Positions 35,598 through 44,710 of a stretch of 64,000 bases of DNA are shown here, in pieces. The notes under the pieces are model-generated. The model had not been told where the DNA came from. It did not search any database and saw only the letters and a list, made by a program, of their open reading frames with translations. The stretch is from Buttiauxella brennerae ATCC 51605 (lineage in GTDB: Bacteria; Pseudomonadota; Gammaproteobacteria; Enterobacterales; Enterobacteriaceae). The DNA is taken from positions 62,001 to 126,000 of the forward strand of contig NZ_LXER01000020.1 of NCBI RefSeq assembly GCF_001654925.1, in the 5' to 3' direction. Position 1 is the first letter of the stretch. Each line of letters opens with the position of its first letter. Position numbers and translations under genes: made by a program.

Positions 35598-37007
35598 ATG
35601 GACAGTGAACAACGTAAACATGCGCTTGCTCTGATACAGCAGGCGCTCCCTGAGCTTGACTGGACTTTGCATGCACCGAAAGTCAAACGTCTTTCGCGCG
35701 ATTTTCACTGGTTCAGTCCGGTGCTGAAACGGCTGCTGGAAGACAAACAGGCCGATGCAGTGGTCCGGCCGCGCAGCGAGGAAGAACTGAGATTACTGGT
35801 GAAGACCTGTGTTCAGCATCAGTTACCGCTGATCCTTCGCGGTGGGGCGACCGGCAACTATGGCCAGTTGGTGCCGCTGGAAGGCGGAATTCTGGTGGAT
35901 ATGACCGGATTCAATCAGATCTGCGAACTGGTTAGCGGCGTGGTGCGTGCACAGGCGGGGATCCGCCTGGCCGAGATCGAAATGCTGACCCGTCCGTCAG
36001 GCTGGGAGCTGCGCTGCATGCCATCAACTTACCGGCTTGCCAGCCTGGGCGGCCTTTACGGCGGCGGCTTTGGCGGCATCGGATCGATCAATTACGGTCC
36101 GCTCGGCGCGCCAGGCAATGTGCTCAGCGTCAAAGTCATGACCATGGAAGCCGAACCGCGCATTCTGCATATTCCAGCCCCACAGGCGTTGCTGTTGCAT
36201 CATGCCTACGGTAGCAATGGCATTGTGCTCGAAGTCGAACTGGCGCTGGCTCCGGTTCATCAGTGGATTGAACGACTGGACGTGTTCGACGATTTTACCG
36301 ATGCACTGGATTATGCCGACGCCTTTGCACGTTCGCCAGGCCTGGTCAAACGCCAGCTAGCACTTTTCGCCGCACCGATCCCGTCATATTTCAGCCATCT
36401 GAACGGGAATTATCAGGCCAGTCAGCATGCGGTAATCAGCGTGATTGCGCAGGAAAGCGAAGGCTTTTGTTCCCATCTGCTGGAAAAATATCGCGGACAC
36501 AGCGCGGTACGTCAGTCCGCTGAAGAAGCATGCGAGGCCAATGCGTCACTGATGGAATATTGCTGGAATCACACTACGCTTCACGCGCTGAAAATTGACA
36601 GCACCTTGACGTATTTACAGACGGCGTTTAATTATACGAATTATCGTCAGCAGATTATCGATATGGCCGATTTATTTGGCGACGAGGTTATTTCGCATAT
36701 TGAATTCCTGCGGGACAATGACGGAAATATAACCACCAGCGGTTTACAGTTAGTCCGTTATTCCACCGAAGAAAGATTGAACGAAATAATGGATACCTTT
36801 CGTAATAATGATGTAAAAATAAATAACCCTCACGTCTATCAGATTGAAGATGGCAAACAGGGGGAGATTAAACCTGAGGTAGTGTCTGTCAAAAAGTGTC
36901 TTGATCCCAAAGGTTTACTCAACCCAGGCAAACTCAGGGGCTGGGATGTCCGCGACACACTGGTATTAGATAACGATCCCCTTTTATTGACTGACCGGTA
37001 TCAATAA
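35598..37007 (+). CDS. PCMH-type FAD-linked oxidase/dehydrogenase
   Basis: This encodes 469 residues from ATG 35598 (GGCGGGA upstream). The N-terminal FAD_binding_4 domain has VVRPRSEEELRLLVKTC, the pyrophosphate loop LRGGATGNYGQ, and GGLYGGGFGGIGSINYG. The C-terminal region ends in KKCLDPKGLLNPGKL, the usual closing motif of the GlcD/VAO superfamily. Such enzymes oxidise C-N or C-O bonds of small molecules (glycolate, alcohols, cytokinins). No covalent flavin-linking histidine is obvious in the N-terminal loop. It is the last gene of the operon, with a hairpin terminator 7 bases after the stop. The 3' third is AT-richer than the rest. Confidence 0.85.
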   Translation: MDSEQRKHALALIQQALPELDWTLHAPKVKRLSRDFHWFSPVLKRLLEDKQADAVVRPRSEEELRLLVKTCVQHQLPLILRGGATGNYGQLVPLEGGILVDMTGFNQICELVSGVVRAQAGIRLAEIEMLTRPSGWELRCMPSTYRLASLGGLYGGGFGGIGSINYGPLGAPGNVLSVKVMTMEAEPRILHIPAPQALLLHHAYGSNGIVLEVELALAPVHQWIERLDVFDDFTDALDYADAFARSPGLVKRQLALFAAPIPSYFSHLNGNYQASQHAVISVIAQESEGFCSHLLEKYRGHSAVRQSAEEACEANASLMEYCWNHTTLHALKIDSTLTYLQTAFNYTNYRQQIIDMADLFGDEVISHIEFLRDNDGNITTSGLQLVRYSTEERLNEIMDTFRNNDVKINNPHVYQIEDGKQGEIKPEVVSVKKCLDPKGLLNPGKLRGWDVRDTLVLDNDPLLLTDRYQ

Positions 37008-37013
37008 CCATTA

Positions 37014-37051
37014 GCCACCCCGCGAGTAAACAAGCGTGGTGGCAACCTTTT
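37014..37051 (+). terminator. Hairpin terminating the rightward island operon
   Basis: GCCACCCCGC (37014-37023) and GCGTGGTGGC (37034-37043) pair with one mismatch around a 10-base loop, followed by AACCTTTTCC. Confidence 0.7.
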
Positions 37052-37297
37052 CCTGTGCCCCGATAAAAGATTATCGATAGTTTTGCTGCCGGAGAAATAT
37101 ATTACATTTTGACAAGGTGGTATTAATAAAAATATTGACCAGATTTGTCTACGGGCTCAGGGGCACTCCTCCAGGGAAAACACAAATTAAAAGACGCGAA
37201 AAATTTAGCTGGCCGGAAGTAGCACACGCCAACACAGGATTCATCTCAACGTAAATTTGCCCTACCGCTTCAGTCCTCGTCGTTCTATGCTTAGCTG
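37052..37297. other. Right border region of the island, no gene seen
   Basis: About 250 bases without a credible gene between the island operon and yjiN. I searched for a copy of the proL 3' end (TTCAAATCTCTCCGTGCCG) and found none. It presumably carries the yjiN promoter. Confidence 0.45.
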
Positions 37298-38578
37298 ATG
37301 GAGAAAATGACTGAACTGAAACGAGCCAAGCGCCTTGCGCTTTCCTTGCTGCTGATTGCAGCTGTCACTTTTGTGATCACCCTCTTTTTGCCACCCAACT
37401 TCTGGGTTAGCGGCATAAAAGCAATTGCCGAAGCCGCTATGGTCGGTGCGCTCGCTGACTGGTTTGCCGTTACCGCGTTGTTTCATCGCGTACCCATTCC
37501 TTTTATTTCCCGCCATACGGCGATTATTCCGCGTAACAAAGACCGCATTGGTGAAAACCTTGGCATCTTTGTGCAGGAGAAGTTTCTTGATACTCAATCA
37601 CTCATAGCGCTGATTCGCCGCCACGAACCGGCACATATGATTGGCCAGTGGTTCAGCAAGCCCGATAACGCCCAGCGCGTTGGCCAGCATCTGTTGCAAG
37701 TGATGAGCGCATTTTTGGATCTGACAGACGATACGCGTATTCAGCGGTTGATCCGCCAGGCGGTACACAAAGCGATTGATAAAGTCGATTTAACGCATTC
37801 AAGCGCCCTATTGCTGGAAAGCCTGACCAAAAATAACCGCCACCAGGAATTGCTCGATTCCGTGATTGCTCAAATGCTCACGCTGATTAAGCGTGACAGT
37901 ACGCGGGCGTTTATTGCCCACCAGATTGTGCGCTGGCTGGAAACGGAGCACCCACGTAAAGCCAGCATTCTGCCGACAGAATGGCTAGGGGAACATAGCG
38001 CCCAGCTGGTTTCCAATGCGGTCAATTCGTTCCTTGATGATGTCAGCCATGACCAGGGCCACCAGATCCGACAGGCGTTTGATCGCGCTACATTAAAGCT
38101 CATCGAGGATCTTAAGCACTCCCCGCAAATGGCAGAAAAAGCAGACAGCATTAAAAGCTATTTGAAGGAAGATGAGGCGTTCAACCGCTATTTGGGTGAA
38201 CTGTGGGGGGATTTACGGCAATGGCTGAAAGTGGATGTCAATTCTGAAGATTCGCGCCTGAAACAACGTATTGCAGAAGCCGGGCAGTGGCTCGGGGAAA
38301 CGCTGGTTGCCGATAGCGCGCTGCGCACCTCTCTGAATGAGCATCTGGAGCAAGCAGTGCAGAAAATGGCGCCGGAATTTGCCACGTTTTTAACCCGCCA
38401 TATCAGTGACACGGTAAAAAGCTGGGATGCGCAGGATATGTCGCGGCAAATCGAGCTGAATATCGGCAAGGATTTGCAGTTTATTCGTATTAACGGCACG
38501 TTGGTGGGTGGCTCCATCGGGCTGGTGCTTTACCTGTTGTCGCAGATACCTGCGGCGCTGCCGTTGCTGAATTTATGA
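37298..38578 (+). CDS. yjiN: YjiN, DUF445 inner-membrane protein
   Basis: This encodes 426 residues, as in E. coli YjiN. The N-terminus starts [15 protein letters not shown] (start at 37298 or 37307; neither has ideal spacing to a ribosome-binding site). A membrane segment follows ([17 protein letters not shown]), then [15 protein letters not shown], the DUF445 signature, a long helical region, and a C-terminal hydrophobic segment ([19 protein letters not shown]). Function is not established. In K-12 yjiN lies near 98 minutes, so its place here between the island and acrZ is part of a rearranged junction. Confidence 0.9.
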   Translation: MEKMTELKRAKRLALSLLLIAAVTFVITLFLPPNFWVSGIKAIAEAAMVGALADWFAVTALFHRVPIPFISRHTAIIPRNKDRIGENLGIFVQEKFLDTQSLIALIRRHEPAHMIGQWFSKPDNAQRVGQHLLQVMSAFLDLTDDTRIQRLIRQAVHKAIDKVDLTHSSALLLESLTKNNRHQELLDSVIAQMLTLIKRDSTRAFIAHQIVRWLETEHPRKASILPTEWLGEHSAQLVSNAVNSFLDDVSHDQGHQIRQAFDRATLKLIEDLKHSPQMAEKADSIKSYLKEDEAFNRYLGELWGDLRQWLKVDVNSEDSRLKQRIAEAGQWLGETLVADSALRTSLNEHLEQAVQKMAPEFATFLTRHISDTVKSWDAQDMSRQIELNIGKDLQFIRINGTLVGGSIGLVLYLLSQIPAALPLLNL

Positions 38579-38590
38579 AGGGAAGATAAA

Positions 38591-38618
38591 AAAGCAAACG
38601 CCCGCATTAGCGGGCGTT
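38591..38618 (-). terminator. Terminator of acrZ
   Basis: AACGCCCGC and GCGGGCGTT form a perfect 9-bp stem with ATTA loop. On the minus strand TGCTTTTTTATC follows, so it is oriented for acrZ; the plus strand has no T-run after the stem. Confidence 0.88.
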
Positions 38619-38635
38619 CGGGAAATCTTAGGGAA

Positions 38636-38785
38636 TCAATGGTTTTGTTTCGGTTGGTCGTTGTGACCGACTTTTGAGAAGACGTTAAAGACTTCACCCA
38701 ATCCATAGATAAGACCGAGAATCACTGCCATAACGATTGGCACCATGATCACGGCAAACACCAAGCTTTTTAATAACTCTAACAT
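38636..38785 (-). CDS. acrZ: AcrZ (YbhT), small membrane modulator of the AcrAB-TolC pump
   Basis: This is a 49-residue single-helix protein. Translation begins [20 protein letters not shown] and ends [12 protein letters not shown], almost identical to E. coli AcrZ, including the proline that bends the helix to fit the AcrB groove. AcrZ binds AcrB and broadens resistance to some substrates (for example chloramphenicol and tetracycline). It is divergent from modE as in E. coli. In E. coli modA follows acrZ; here the neighbour beyond its terminator is the convergent yjiN instead. Confidence 0.93.
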   Translation of the reverse strand: MLELLKSLVFAVIMVPIVMAVILGLIYGLGEVFNVFSKVGHNDQPKQNH

Positions 38786-38913
38786 GGATGCCTCCAACAA
38801 AAGTGAGAGTTGTTATTCTAACGACCTGACAGAAAAACGCACTCTCCTTTTGTGCCATTTGCCCATCCCGTCGCAATAGAGGAAAATGGCGTTTTCATTA
38901 TTGCGGAGCGGTT

Positions 38914-39705
38914 ATGCAGGCTGAAATTTTACTCACGCTGAAACTCCAACAGCGGCTGTTCGCCGATCCACGTCGTATCGCGCTACTTAAACAAATACAA
39001 CATACCGGATCAATTAGCCAGGGCGCGAAACTTGCAGGCATCAGCTATAAAAGCGCCTGGGATGCCATCAATGAGATGAATCAGTTAAGTGATGAGACAT
39101 TAGTTGAACGGGCAACTGGCGGCAAAGGCGGCGGCGGCGCAGTGCTTACACGCTATGGCGAACGCCTGATTCAGCTGTATGAATTGCTGGCACAAATCCA
39201 ACAAAAAGCCTTTGATGTTCTGCGTGATGACGCGTTGCCACTCGATAGCCTGCTCGCTGCCATTTCACGTTTTTCATTGCAAACCAGCGCCCGTAATCAG
39301 CTTTTCGGTACGGTATTACATCGGGATGGCGAACAAGTCCAACAGCACGTTGATATTCTACTGGCTGACGGCTCAACGCGTTTGCAGGCGGCGATTACAC
39401 GCCAGAGCGCCGAGCGCCTGGGTTTAAGCGCAGGCAAAGAAGTCCTGGTGCTGATTAAAGCACCGTGGGTAGAAATCACCACCGATGCAAAACGAGCCAG
39501 TGGCGCAGACAACCAACTCACCGGCACTATCAGTAATATTCAGCAAGGCGCCGAGCAAAGCGAAGTGCTGGTGCAATTGCCTGACGGGCAAACACTGTGT
39601 GCGACCGTTCCGAATAACGTGGTAGAAATCCAGAAACTGGTAGAAGGTGCTGAAGTCATAGCATTTTTTAATGCCGATCGCGTGATTGTCGCCACTCTGT
39701 GCTAA
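38914..39705 (+). CDS. modE: ModE, molybdate-responsive transcriptional regulator
   Basis: This encodes 263 residues (E. coli 262) from ATG 38914, with GGAG five bases upstream. The N-terminal winged helix-turn-helix (GSISQGAKLAGISYKSAWDA) is followed by two C-terminal Mop-type molybdate-binding domains (ARNQLFGTVLHRDGEQVQQH and DNQLTGTISNIQQGAEQSEV). It represses modABC and activates molybdoenzyme genes when molybdate is bound. Its usual target operon modABC is not adjacent here, so it must act in trans. It is followed by modF after 77 bases. Confidence 0.95.
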   Translation: MQAEILLTLKLQQRLFADPRRIALLKQIQHTGSISQGAKLAGISYKSAWDAINEMNQLSDETLVERATGGKGGGGAVLTRYGERLIQLYELLAQIQQKAFDVLRDDALPLDSLLAAISRFSLQTSARNQLFGTVLHRDGEQVQQHVDILLADGSTRLQAAITRQSAERLGLSAGKEVLVLIKAPWVEITTDAKRASGADNQLTGTISNIQQGAEQSEVLVQLPDGQTLCATVPNNVVEIQKLVEGAEVIAFFNADRVIVATLC

Positions 39706-39782
39706 AACGGCCAGGCGAATTGACAACAACACAGGCAATCCGTAAATCTGAGTTTAATGACGGCAAAAGATGGTGATGATTC

Positions 39783-41264
39783 ATGTCTGTGTTACACATT
39801 TCGCAAGGTACTTTTCACCTTAGCGACACCAAAGTTCTGACTCTCAATGATTTAACCATTAACGCCGGTGAAAGCTGGGCGTTTGTGGGGGCGAATGGTA
39901 GCGGGAAATCGGCCCTTGCCCGTGCACTGGCCGGTACGCTGGCGCTACAAAAAGGCGAGCGCCAGTGCACGTTTCCACGCATTGCTCACCTCTCTTTTGA
40001 ACAACTGCAAAAATTAGTCAGCGATGAATGGCAGCGCAATAACACTGACTTATTGAGCCCTGATGAAGACGATACTGGCCGCACAACGGCGGAAATCATT
40101 CAGGATGAAATCAAAGATGAAGTCCGCAGCCAGCAGTTGGCAGACCTTTTCGGTATCACACCGTTACTCACACGCCGTTTTAAATATCTTTCGACTGGTG
40201 AAACGCGCAAAACCCTGCTGTGCCAGGCGCTGATGCCAAAACCTGATTTGCTTATTCTTGATGAGCCATTTGACGGACTGGATGTGGCATCTCGTGAACA
40301 ACTGGCCGGTTTATTGGGCGCGCTGAGCATTCAGGGTTATACCCTGGTGCTGGTGCTTAACCGCTTTGATGAAATTCCTGATTTTGTACAGCATGCTGGC
40401 GTACTGGCAGATTGTGCGTTGATTGAAGTCGGCGAAAAGCACAAGCTGCTCGAACAGGCGTTAATCGCACAACTTGCCCACAGCGAAAAACTGGCGGGCG
40501 TTGCGCTGCCGGAAGCCGACGATCCCAGCGCTCGCCACACTTTGCCTGCGGATGAACCGCGCATTATTCTGCGTGATGGCGTGGTGGAATATAATGACCG
40601 CCCTATTCTTCATAAACTCTCCTGGACGGTAAGCCCAGGTGAACACTGGCAAATCGTGGGCCCGAACGGCGCAGGAAAATCGACATTATTAAGTCTGGTG
40701 ACTGGCGATCATCCTCAAGGGTACAGTAACGATCTGACGCTATTTGGCCGCCGTCGCGGCAGCGGTGAAACCATCTGGGATATCAAGAAGCATATCGGTT
40801 ACGTCAGCAGTAATTTGCATCTTGATTACCGGGTCAGCACGACTGTGCGAAACGTTATCTTGTCCGGGTATTTTGATTCGATTGGTATTTATCAGGCTGT
40901 TTCGGACCGCCAACATAAACTTGCCCGCGAATGGTTGAACATGCTCGGCATGGATAACGCTATCGCTGATGCGCCATTCCATAGTCTGTCATGGGGCCAG
41001 CAGCGTCTCGCGTTGATTGCCCGCGCGTTGGTTAAACACCCAACGATATTGATTCTGGATGAACCACTACAAGGGCTCGATCCATTAAACCGTCAGCTAG
41101 TGCGTCGTTTCATTGATATTTTGATTGGTGAAGGCGAAACGCAATTACTGTTTGTCTCTCACCATGCCGAAGACGCGCCAGAATGTATCACCAGACGGCT
41201 GAGTTTTGTGGCAGATGGCGAGGCTTATCGCTACCAGTTTGACGATTTATCCCCAGCTCTTTAG
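39783..41264 (+). CDS. modF: ModF, duplicated ABC ATPase linked to molybdate regulation
   Basis: This encodes 493 residues with two ABC ATPase domains. Domain 1 has Walker A GANGSGKSAL, signature LSTGETRKTLL and Walker B LLILDEPFDGLD. Domain 2 has GPNGAGKSTLL, LSWGQQRLALIARAL and ILILDEPLQGLDP. ModF is co-transcribed with modE in E. coli. It has no partner permease, and its molecular role is not settled. A hairpin follows at 41282, so the modEF unit ends before gal. Confidence 0.93.
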   Translation: MSVLHISQGTFHLSDTKVLTLNDLTINAGESWAFVGANGSGKSALARALAGTLALQKGERQCTFPRIAHLSFEQLQKLVSDEWQRNNTDLLSPDEDDTGRTTAEIIQDEIKDEVRSQQLADLFGITPLLTRRFKYLSTGETRKTLLCQALMPKPDLLILDEPFDGLDVASREQLAGLLGALSIQGYTLVLVLNRFDEIPDFVQHAGVLADCALIEVGEKHKLLEQALIAQLAHSEKLAGVALPEADDPSARHTLPADEPRIILRDGVVEYNDRPILHKLSWTVSPGEHWQIVGPNGAGKSTLLSLVTGDHPQGYSNDLTLFGRRRGSGETIWDIKKHIGYVSSNLHLDYRVSTTVRNVILSGYFDSIGIYQAVSDRQHKLAREWLNMLGMDNAIADAPFHSLSWGQQRLALIARALVKHPTILILDEPLQGLDPLNRQLVRRFIDILIGEGETQLLFVSHHAEDAPECITRRLSFVADGEAYRYQFDDLSPAL

Positions 41265-41281
41265 CACGTCAGCATACGACA

Positions 41282-41313
41282 TGCGCCTGCTATTTAAGAC
41301 AGGCGCAACTTTC
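41282..41313 (+). terminator. Hairpin after modF
   Basis: TGCGCCTG and CAGGCGCA form an 8-bp stem around a 10-base loop, followed by ACTTTCGG. The T-run is short. Confidence 0.6.
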
Positions 41314-41391
41314 GGATAACCTGCAGCACCGTCATCACACTCATTTGTTTTATAATCATTTTTTTGAATGATAATAGCTATTGAAACATTA

Positions 41392-41407
41392 GTGTAAGCG
41401 ATTCCAC
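41392..41407. promoter_or_regulatory. gal external operator OE (GalR/GalS site)
   Basis: GTGTAAGCGATTCCAC differs from the E. coli gal OE (GTGTAAACGATTCCAC) at one position and lies at the same place relative to the promoter. Confidence 0.92.
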
Positions 41408-41429
41408 TAATTTAGCCCATGTCACACTT
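41408..41429. promoter_or_regulatory. CRP site of the gal operon
   Basis: The site contains CATGTCACACTT with the strong half TCACA and matches the E. coli gal CRP site. Its centre is about 41 bases before the predicted P1 start. Confidence 0.85.
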
Positions 41430-41442
41430 TTGACATCTCTGG

Positions 41443-41454
41443 TATGCTATGTTT
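41443..41454 (+). promoter_or_regulatory. Overlapping gal P2 and P1 -10 elements
   Basis: TATGCTA (P2) and TATGTTT (P1) overlap with the same five-base offset as in E. coli, where CRP switches transcription from P2 to P1. Confidence 0.8.
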
Positions 41455-41485
41455 ATTACATACCAGACGCGTAACGGAGCAAAAA

Positions 41486-42502
41486 ATGAGAGTATTGGTA
41501 ACGGGTGGTAGCGGTTACATTGGCAGTCATACCTGTGTGCAATTACTACAGAATGGTCATGACGTCGTCATCCTGGATAACCTATGCAACAGTAAGCGTA
41601 GTGTATTGCCAGTCATTGAGCGCCTTGGGGGCAAACACCCGCTGTTCATTGATGGCGATATTCGTGACGAAGCGCTACTGGCTGAAATTTTCCACGATCA
41701 CCAGGTTGATGCGGTTATCCATTTTGCCGGGCTGAAAGCCGTTGGTGAATCCGTTAGCAAACCGCTGGAATATTACGACAACAATGTTACCGGCACTTTG
41801 CGCTTAATCTCCGCTATGCGCGCCGCGAATGTCACCAATTTCATCTTCAGTTCTTCCGCTACAGTTTATGGCGACCAGCCGCAAATTCCATACGTTGAAA
41901 GCTTCCCAACCGGCACGCCTGCAAGCCCATATGGCCGCAGTAAGTTAATGGTTGAACAGATTCTGGCTGACTTGCAAAAAGCCCAGCCGAACTGGAGCGT
42001 GGCGCTGCTGCGTTATTTCAACCCGGTTGGCGCACATCCGTCAGGCGATATGGGCGAAGACCCGCAAGGCATTCCCAACAACCTGATGCCTTATATCGCG
42101 CAGGTTGCTGTGGGCCGCCGTGATTCACTGGCAGTTTTTGGTAATGATTACCCGACCGAAGACGGAACGGGTGTGCGTGACTACATTCACGTGATGGATC
42201 TCGCCGATGGCCACGTTGCCGCAATGCAAACGCTGCAAGGCAAGCCAGGCGTGCATATCTATAACCTCGGTGCAGGCATTGGTAGCAGCGTACTGGACGT
42301 GATTAACGCCTTCAGTTCCGCATGCGGTAAGCCGGTCAATTATCACTTCGCCCCGCGTCGTGATGGCGATCTCCCTGCTTATTGGGCTGATGCAAGCAAA
42401 GCCGACCAGGAACTTAACTGGCGTGTCAGCCGGACTCTGCAAGAAATGGCAGATGATACCTGGCGCTGGCAGTCTCGCCACCCTCAAGGTTATCCAGACT
42501 AA
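41486..42502 (+). CDS. galE: UDP-glucose 4-epimerase
   Basis: This encodes 338 residues from ATG 41486 with GGAG six bases upstream, the same length as in E. coli. The NAD-binding motif is VTGGSGYIGSH. The catalytic Ser-Tyr-Lys triad lies in SSSATVYG and SPYGRSKLMVEQ. It interconverts UDP-galactose and UDP-glucose for the Leloir pathway and supplies UDP-galactose for surface polysaccharides. It is first in galETKM. Confidence 0.97.
   Translation: MRVLVTGGSGYIGSHTCVQLLQNGHDVVILDNLCNSKRSVLPVIERLGGKHPLFIDGDIRDEALLAEIFHDHQVDAVIHFAGLKAVGESVSKPLEYYDNNVTGTLRLISAMRAANVTNFIFSSSATVYGDQPQIPYVESFPTGTPASPYGRSKLMVEQILADLQKAQPNWSVALLRYFNPVGAHPSGDMGEDPQGIPNNLMPYIAQVAVGRRDSLAVFGNDYPTEDGTGVRDYIHVMDLADGHVAAMQTLQGKPGVHIYNLGAGIGSSVLDVINAFSSACGKPVNYHFAPRRDGDLPAYWADASKADQELNWRVSRTLQEMADDTWRWQSRHPQGYPD
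41505..41520. promoter_or_regulatory. gal internal operator OI
   Basis: GTGGTAGCGGTTACAT, inside the galE coding region, is identical to the E. coli OI. With OE at 41392 it would allow GalR-HU repression looping over 113 bp. Confidence 0.92.
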
Positions 42503-42511
42503 GGAAATGTG

Positions 42512-43558
42512 ATGGAGCAGTTTAACCCGGTGGATCATCCACATCGCCGTTTTAACCCACTGACAGGACAATGGATTCTGGTTTCTCCGCATCGGGCTAA
42601 GCGCCCGTGGCAAGGAGCACAGGAAACACCAGCACAGGAAACATTACCGGCGCACGACCCGGATTGCTTCTTGTGTCCTGGCAATACGCGCGTCACTGGC
42701 GATAAAAATCCGCAATATACCGGCACGTTTGTTTTTACGAACGATTTTGCCGCGCTAATGACGGATACCCCCGATGCGCCTGAAAGCAGCGATCCGCTTC
42801 TTCGTTGTGAAAGCGCACGCGGCACCAGCCGGGTTATCTGTTTTTCACCCGACCACAGTAAAACGCTGCCGCAACTTTCTGTCGCGGCGTTAGAAGAAGT
42901 GGTTAAAACCTGGCAAGAACAGACTGCGGATTTGGGTAAAACTTACCCGTGGGTGCAGGTTTTTGAAAATAAAGGCGCAGCAATGGGCTGCTCCAACCCG
43001 CATCCACACGGCCAGGTTTGGGCAAATAGCTTCCTGCCAAACGAAGTGGCGCGTGAAGATGTTCTGCAGCGCGAATACTTTGCCGAAACAGGCTCGCCGA
43101 TGCTGGTCGATTACGCACAGCGCGAGCTTAAAGACGGCAGCCGTACAGTGGTAGAAACCGAACACTGGATTGCCGTAGTGCCTTACTGGGCTGCATGGCC
43201 GTTCGAAACGCTGCTGCTGCCAAAAACACATATTCTGCGTATTACCGATCTTAGCGCCGAACAGAGCAGTGATTTGGCGCTGGCATTGAAAAAACTGACC
43301 AGCCGTTACGACAACCTTTTCCAGTGCTCATTCCCATATTCCATGGGTTGGCACGGTGCACCGTTTAACGGTGAGGAAAATGGTCACTGGCAGTTACACG
43401 CCCATTTCTATCCGCCACTGCTGCGTAGCGCAACAGTGCGTAAATTCATGGTCGGCTATGAAATGCTGGCTGAAACGCAACGTGATTTAACCGCAGAGCA
43501 AGCCGCAGAACGCTTGCGTGCCGTATCCGATATTCACTTTCGCCAATCCGGAGAATAA
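42512..43558 (+). CDS. galT: Galactose-1-phosphate uridylyltransferase
   Basis: This encodes 348 residues from ATG 42512, with AAGGAA six bases upstream; the in-frame GTG at 42509 is too close. The active-site motif [10 protein letters not shown] holds the nucleophilic histidine that forms the uridylyl-enzyme. Zinc and iron sites (CFLCPGN near residue 52; HxHFYPP near the C-terminus) are present. It exchanges UMP between UDP-glucose and galactose-1-phosphate. It begins 9 bases after galE. Confidence 0.97.
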   Translation: MEQFNPVDHPHRRFNPLTGQWILVSPHRAKRPWQGAQETPAQETLPAHDPDCFLCPGNTRVTGDKNPQYTGTFVFTNDFAALMTDTPDAPESSDPLLRCESARGTSRVICFSPDHSKTLPQLSVAALEEVVKTWQEQTADLGKTYPWVQVFENKGAAMGCSNPHPHGQVWANSFLPNEVAREDVLQREYFAETGSPMLVDYAQRELKDGSRTVVETEHWIAVVPYWAAWPFETLLLPKTHILRITDLSAEQSSDLALALKKLTSRYDNLFQCSFPYSMGWHGAPFNGEENGHWQLHAHFYPPLLRSATVRKFMVGYEMLAETQRDLTAEQAAERLRAVSDIHFRQSGE

Positions 43559-43561
43559 AAA

Positions 43562-44710
43562 ATGAGTCTGAAAGATAAAACCCAACACATCTTTGCCGAA
43601 CAATTTGGTTATCCGGCGACCCACACAATCCAGGCTCCGGGCCGGGTTAACCTGATTGGCGAGCACACTGATTACAATGATGGCTTTGTTCTGCCGTGCG
43701 CTATCGACTACCAGACGGTTATCAGTTGCGCGAAGCGTGATGACCGCATGGTGCGTGTTATCGCAGCCGATTACGATAACCAGACAGATGAGTTTTCGCT
43801 CGATAAACCCATCATGAGCCACGACACCCAGCAGTGGTCCAACTATGTTCGCGGTGTGGTTAAACATCTGCAAAAGCGCGATAAAAACTTCGGCGGCGCA
43901 GATTTAGTGATTAGCGGTAACGTGCCACAAGGTGCAGGCCTGAGTTCATCGGCATCGCTGGAAGTGGCGGTGGGCACCGTGTTCCAGAAGTTATATCACC
44001 TGGCACTTGATGGCTCGCAAATTGCCCTGAATGGCCAGGAAGCAGAGAACCAGTTTGTCGGCTGTAACTGCGGCATTATGGATCAGCTGATTTCGGCATT
44101 AGGCAAAAAAGATCATGCGTTGCTGATCGACTGCCGCACGCTCGGCACCAAAGCCGTTTCAATGCCAAAAGGCGTGGCCGTGGTCATCATCAACAGTAAC
44201 TTCAAACGCACTCTGGTTGGCAGTGAATACAATACTCGTCGCGAGCAATGCGAAACAGGTGCGCGTTTCTTCACTCAGAAAGCGCTGCGCGATGTTGAAT
44301 TATCCCGCTTTAACACAGTGGCTCATGAACTTGACCCGATTGTCGCAAAACGTGTTCGCCACGTGCTGACTGAAAACATCCGCACCGTTGAAGCCGCAGA
44401 TGCGCTGGCCAAAGGCGATTTGCAGCGTATGGGAGAACTGATGGCTGAATCTCATGCATCAATGCGCGACGATTTCGAAATCACCGTGCCGCAAATCGAC
44501 ACCTTAGTTGAAATCGTCAAAGCTACTATCGGTGACAAAGGCGGCGTGCGTATGACCGGCGGCGGCTTCGGCGGCTGTATCGTGGCATTGATTCCGGAGG
44601 GGTTGGTTCCAGCCGTTCAGCAGGCGGTCGAGAAACAGTACGAAGCTAAAACCGGTATCAAAGAAACCTTCTATGTATGCAAACCTTCGGAGGGCGCAGG
44701 CCAATGCTAA
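43562..44710 (+). CDS. galK: Galactokinase
   Basis: This encodes 382 residues, as in E. coli. The family signatures are [15 protein letters not shown] (galactose binding), the phosphate-binding loop [16 protein letters not shown] and the C-terminal [13 protein letters not shown] of the GHMP kinases. It phosphorylates galactose at C1. It starts 3 bases after galT, and its last seven bases overlap galM. Confidence 0.97.
   Translation: MSLKDKTQHIFAEQFGYPATHTIQAPGRVNLIGEHTDYNDGFVLPCAIDYQTVISCAKRDDRMVRVIAADYDNQTDEFSLDKPIMSHDTQQWSNYVRGVVKHLQKRDKNFGGADLVISGNVPQGAGLSSSASLEVAVGTVFQKLYHLALDGSQIALNGQEAENQFVGCNCGIMDQLISALGKKDHALLIDCRTLGTKAVSMPKGVAVVIINSNFKRTLVGSEYNTRREQCETGARFFTQKALRDVELSRFNTVAHELDPIVAKRVRHVLTENIRTVEAADALAKGDLQRMGELMAESHASMRDDFEITVPQIDTLVEIVKATIGDKGGVRMTGGGFGGCIVALIPEGLVPAVQQAVEKQYEAKTGIKETFYVCKPSEGAGQC

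Noticed and set aside
37052-37297. Possible att site duplicating the proL 3' end at the right border of the island
   Set aside because: I looked for TTCAAATCTCTCCGTGCCG and shorter pieces and found none; no integrase is present either, so insertion by a tRNA-targeting element is not supported.
41365-41385. Fur-like AATGATAATAGCTATT upstream of galE
   Set aside because: Only one half resembles a Fur box and there is no known iron control of gal, so it is treated as chance in AT-rich DNA.
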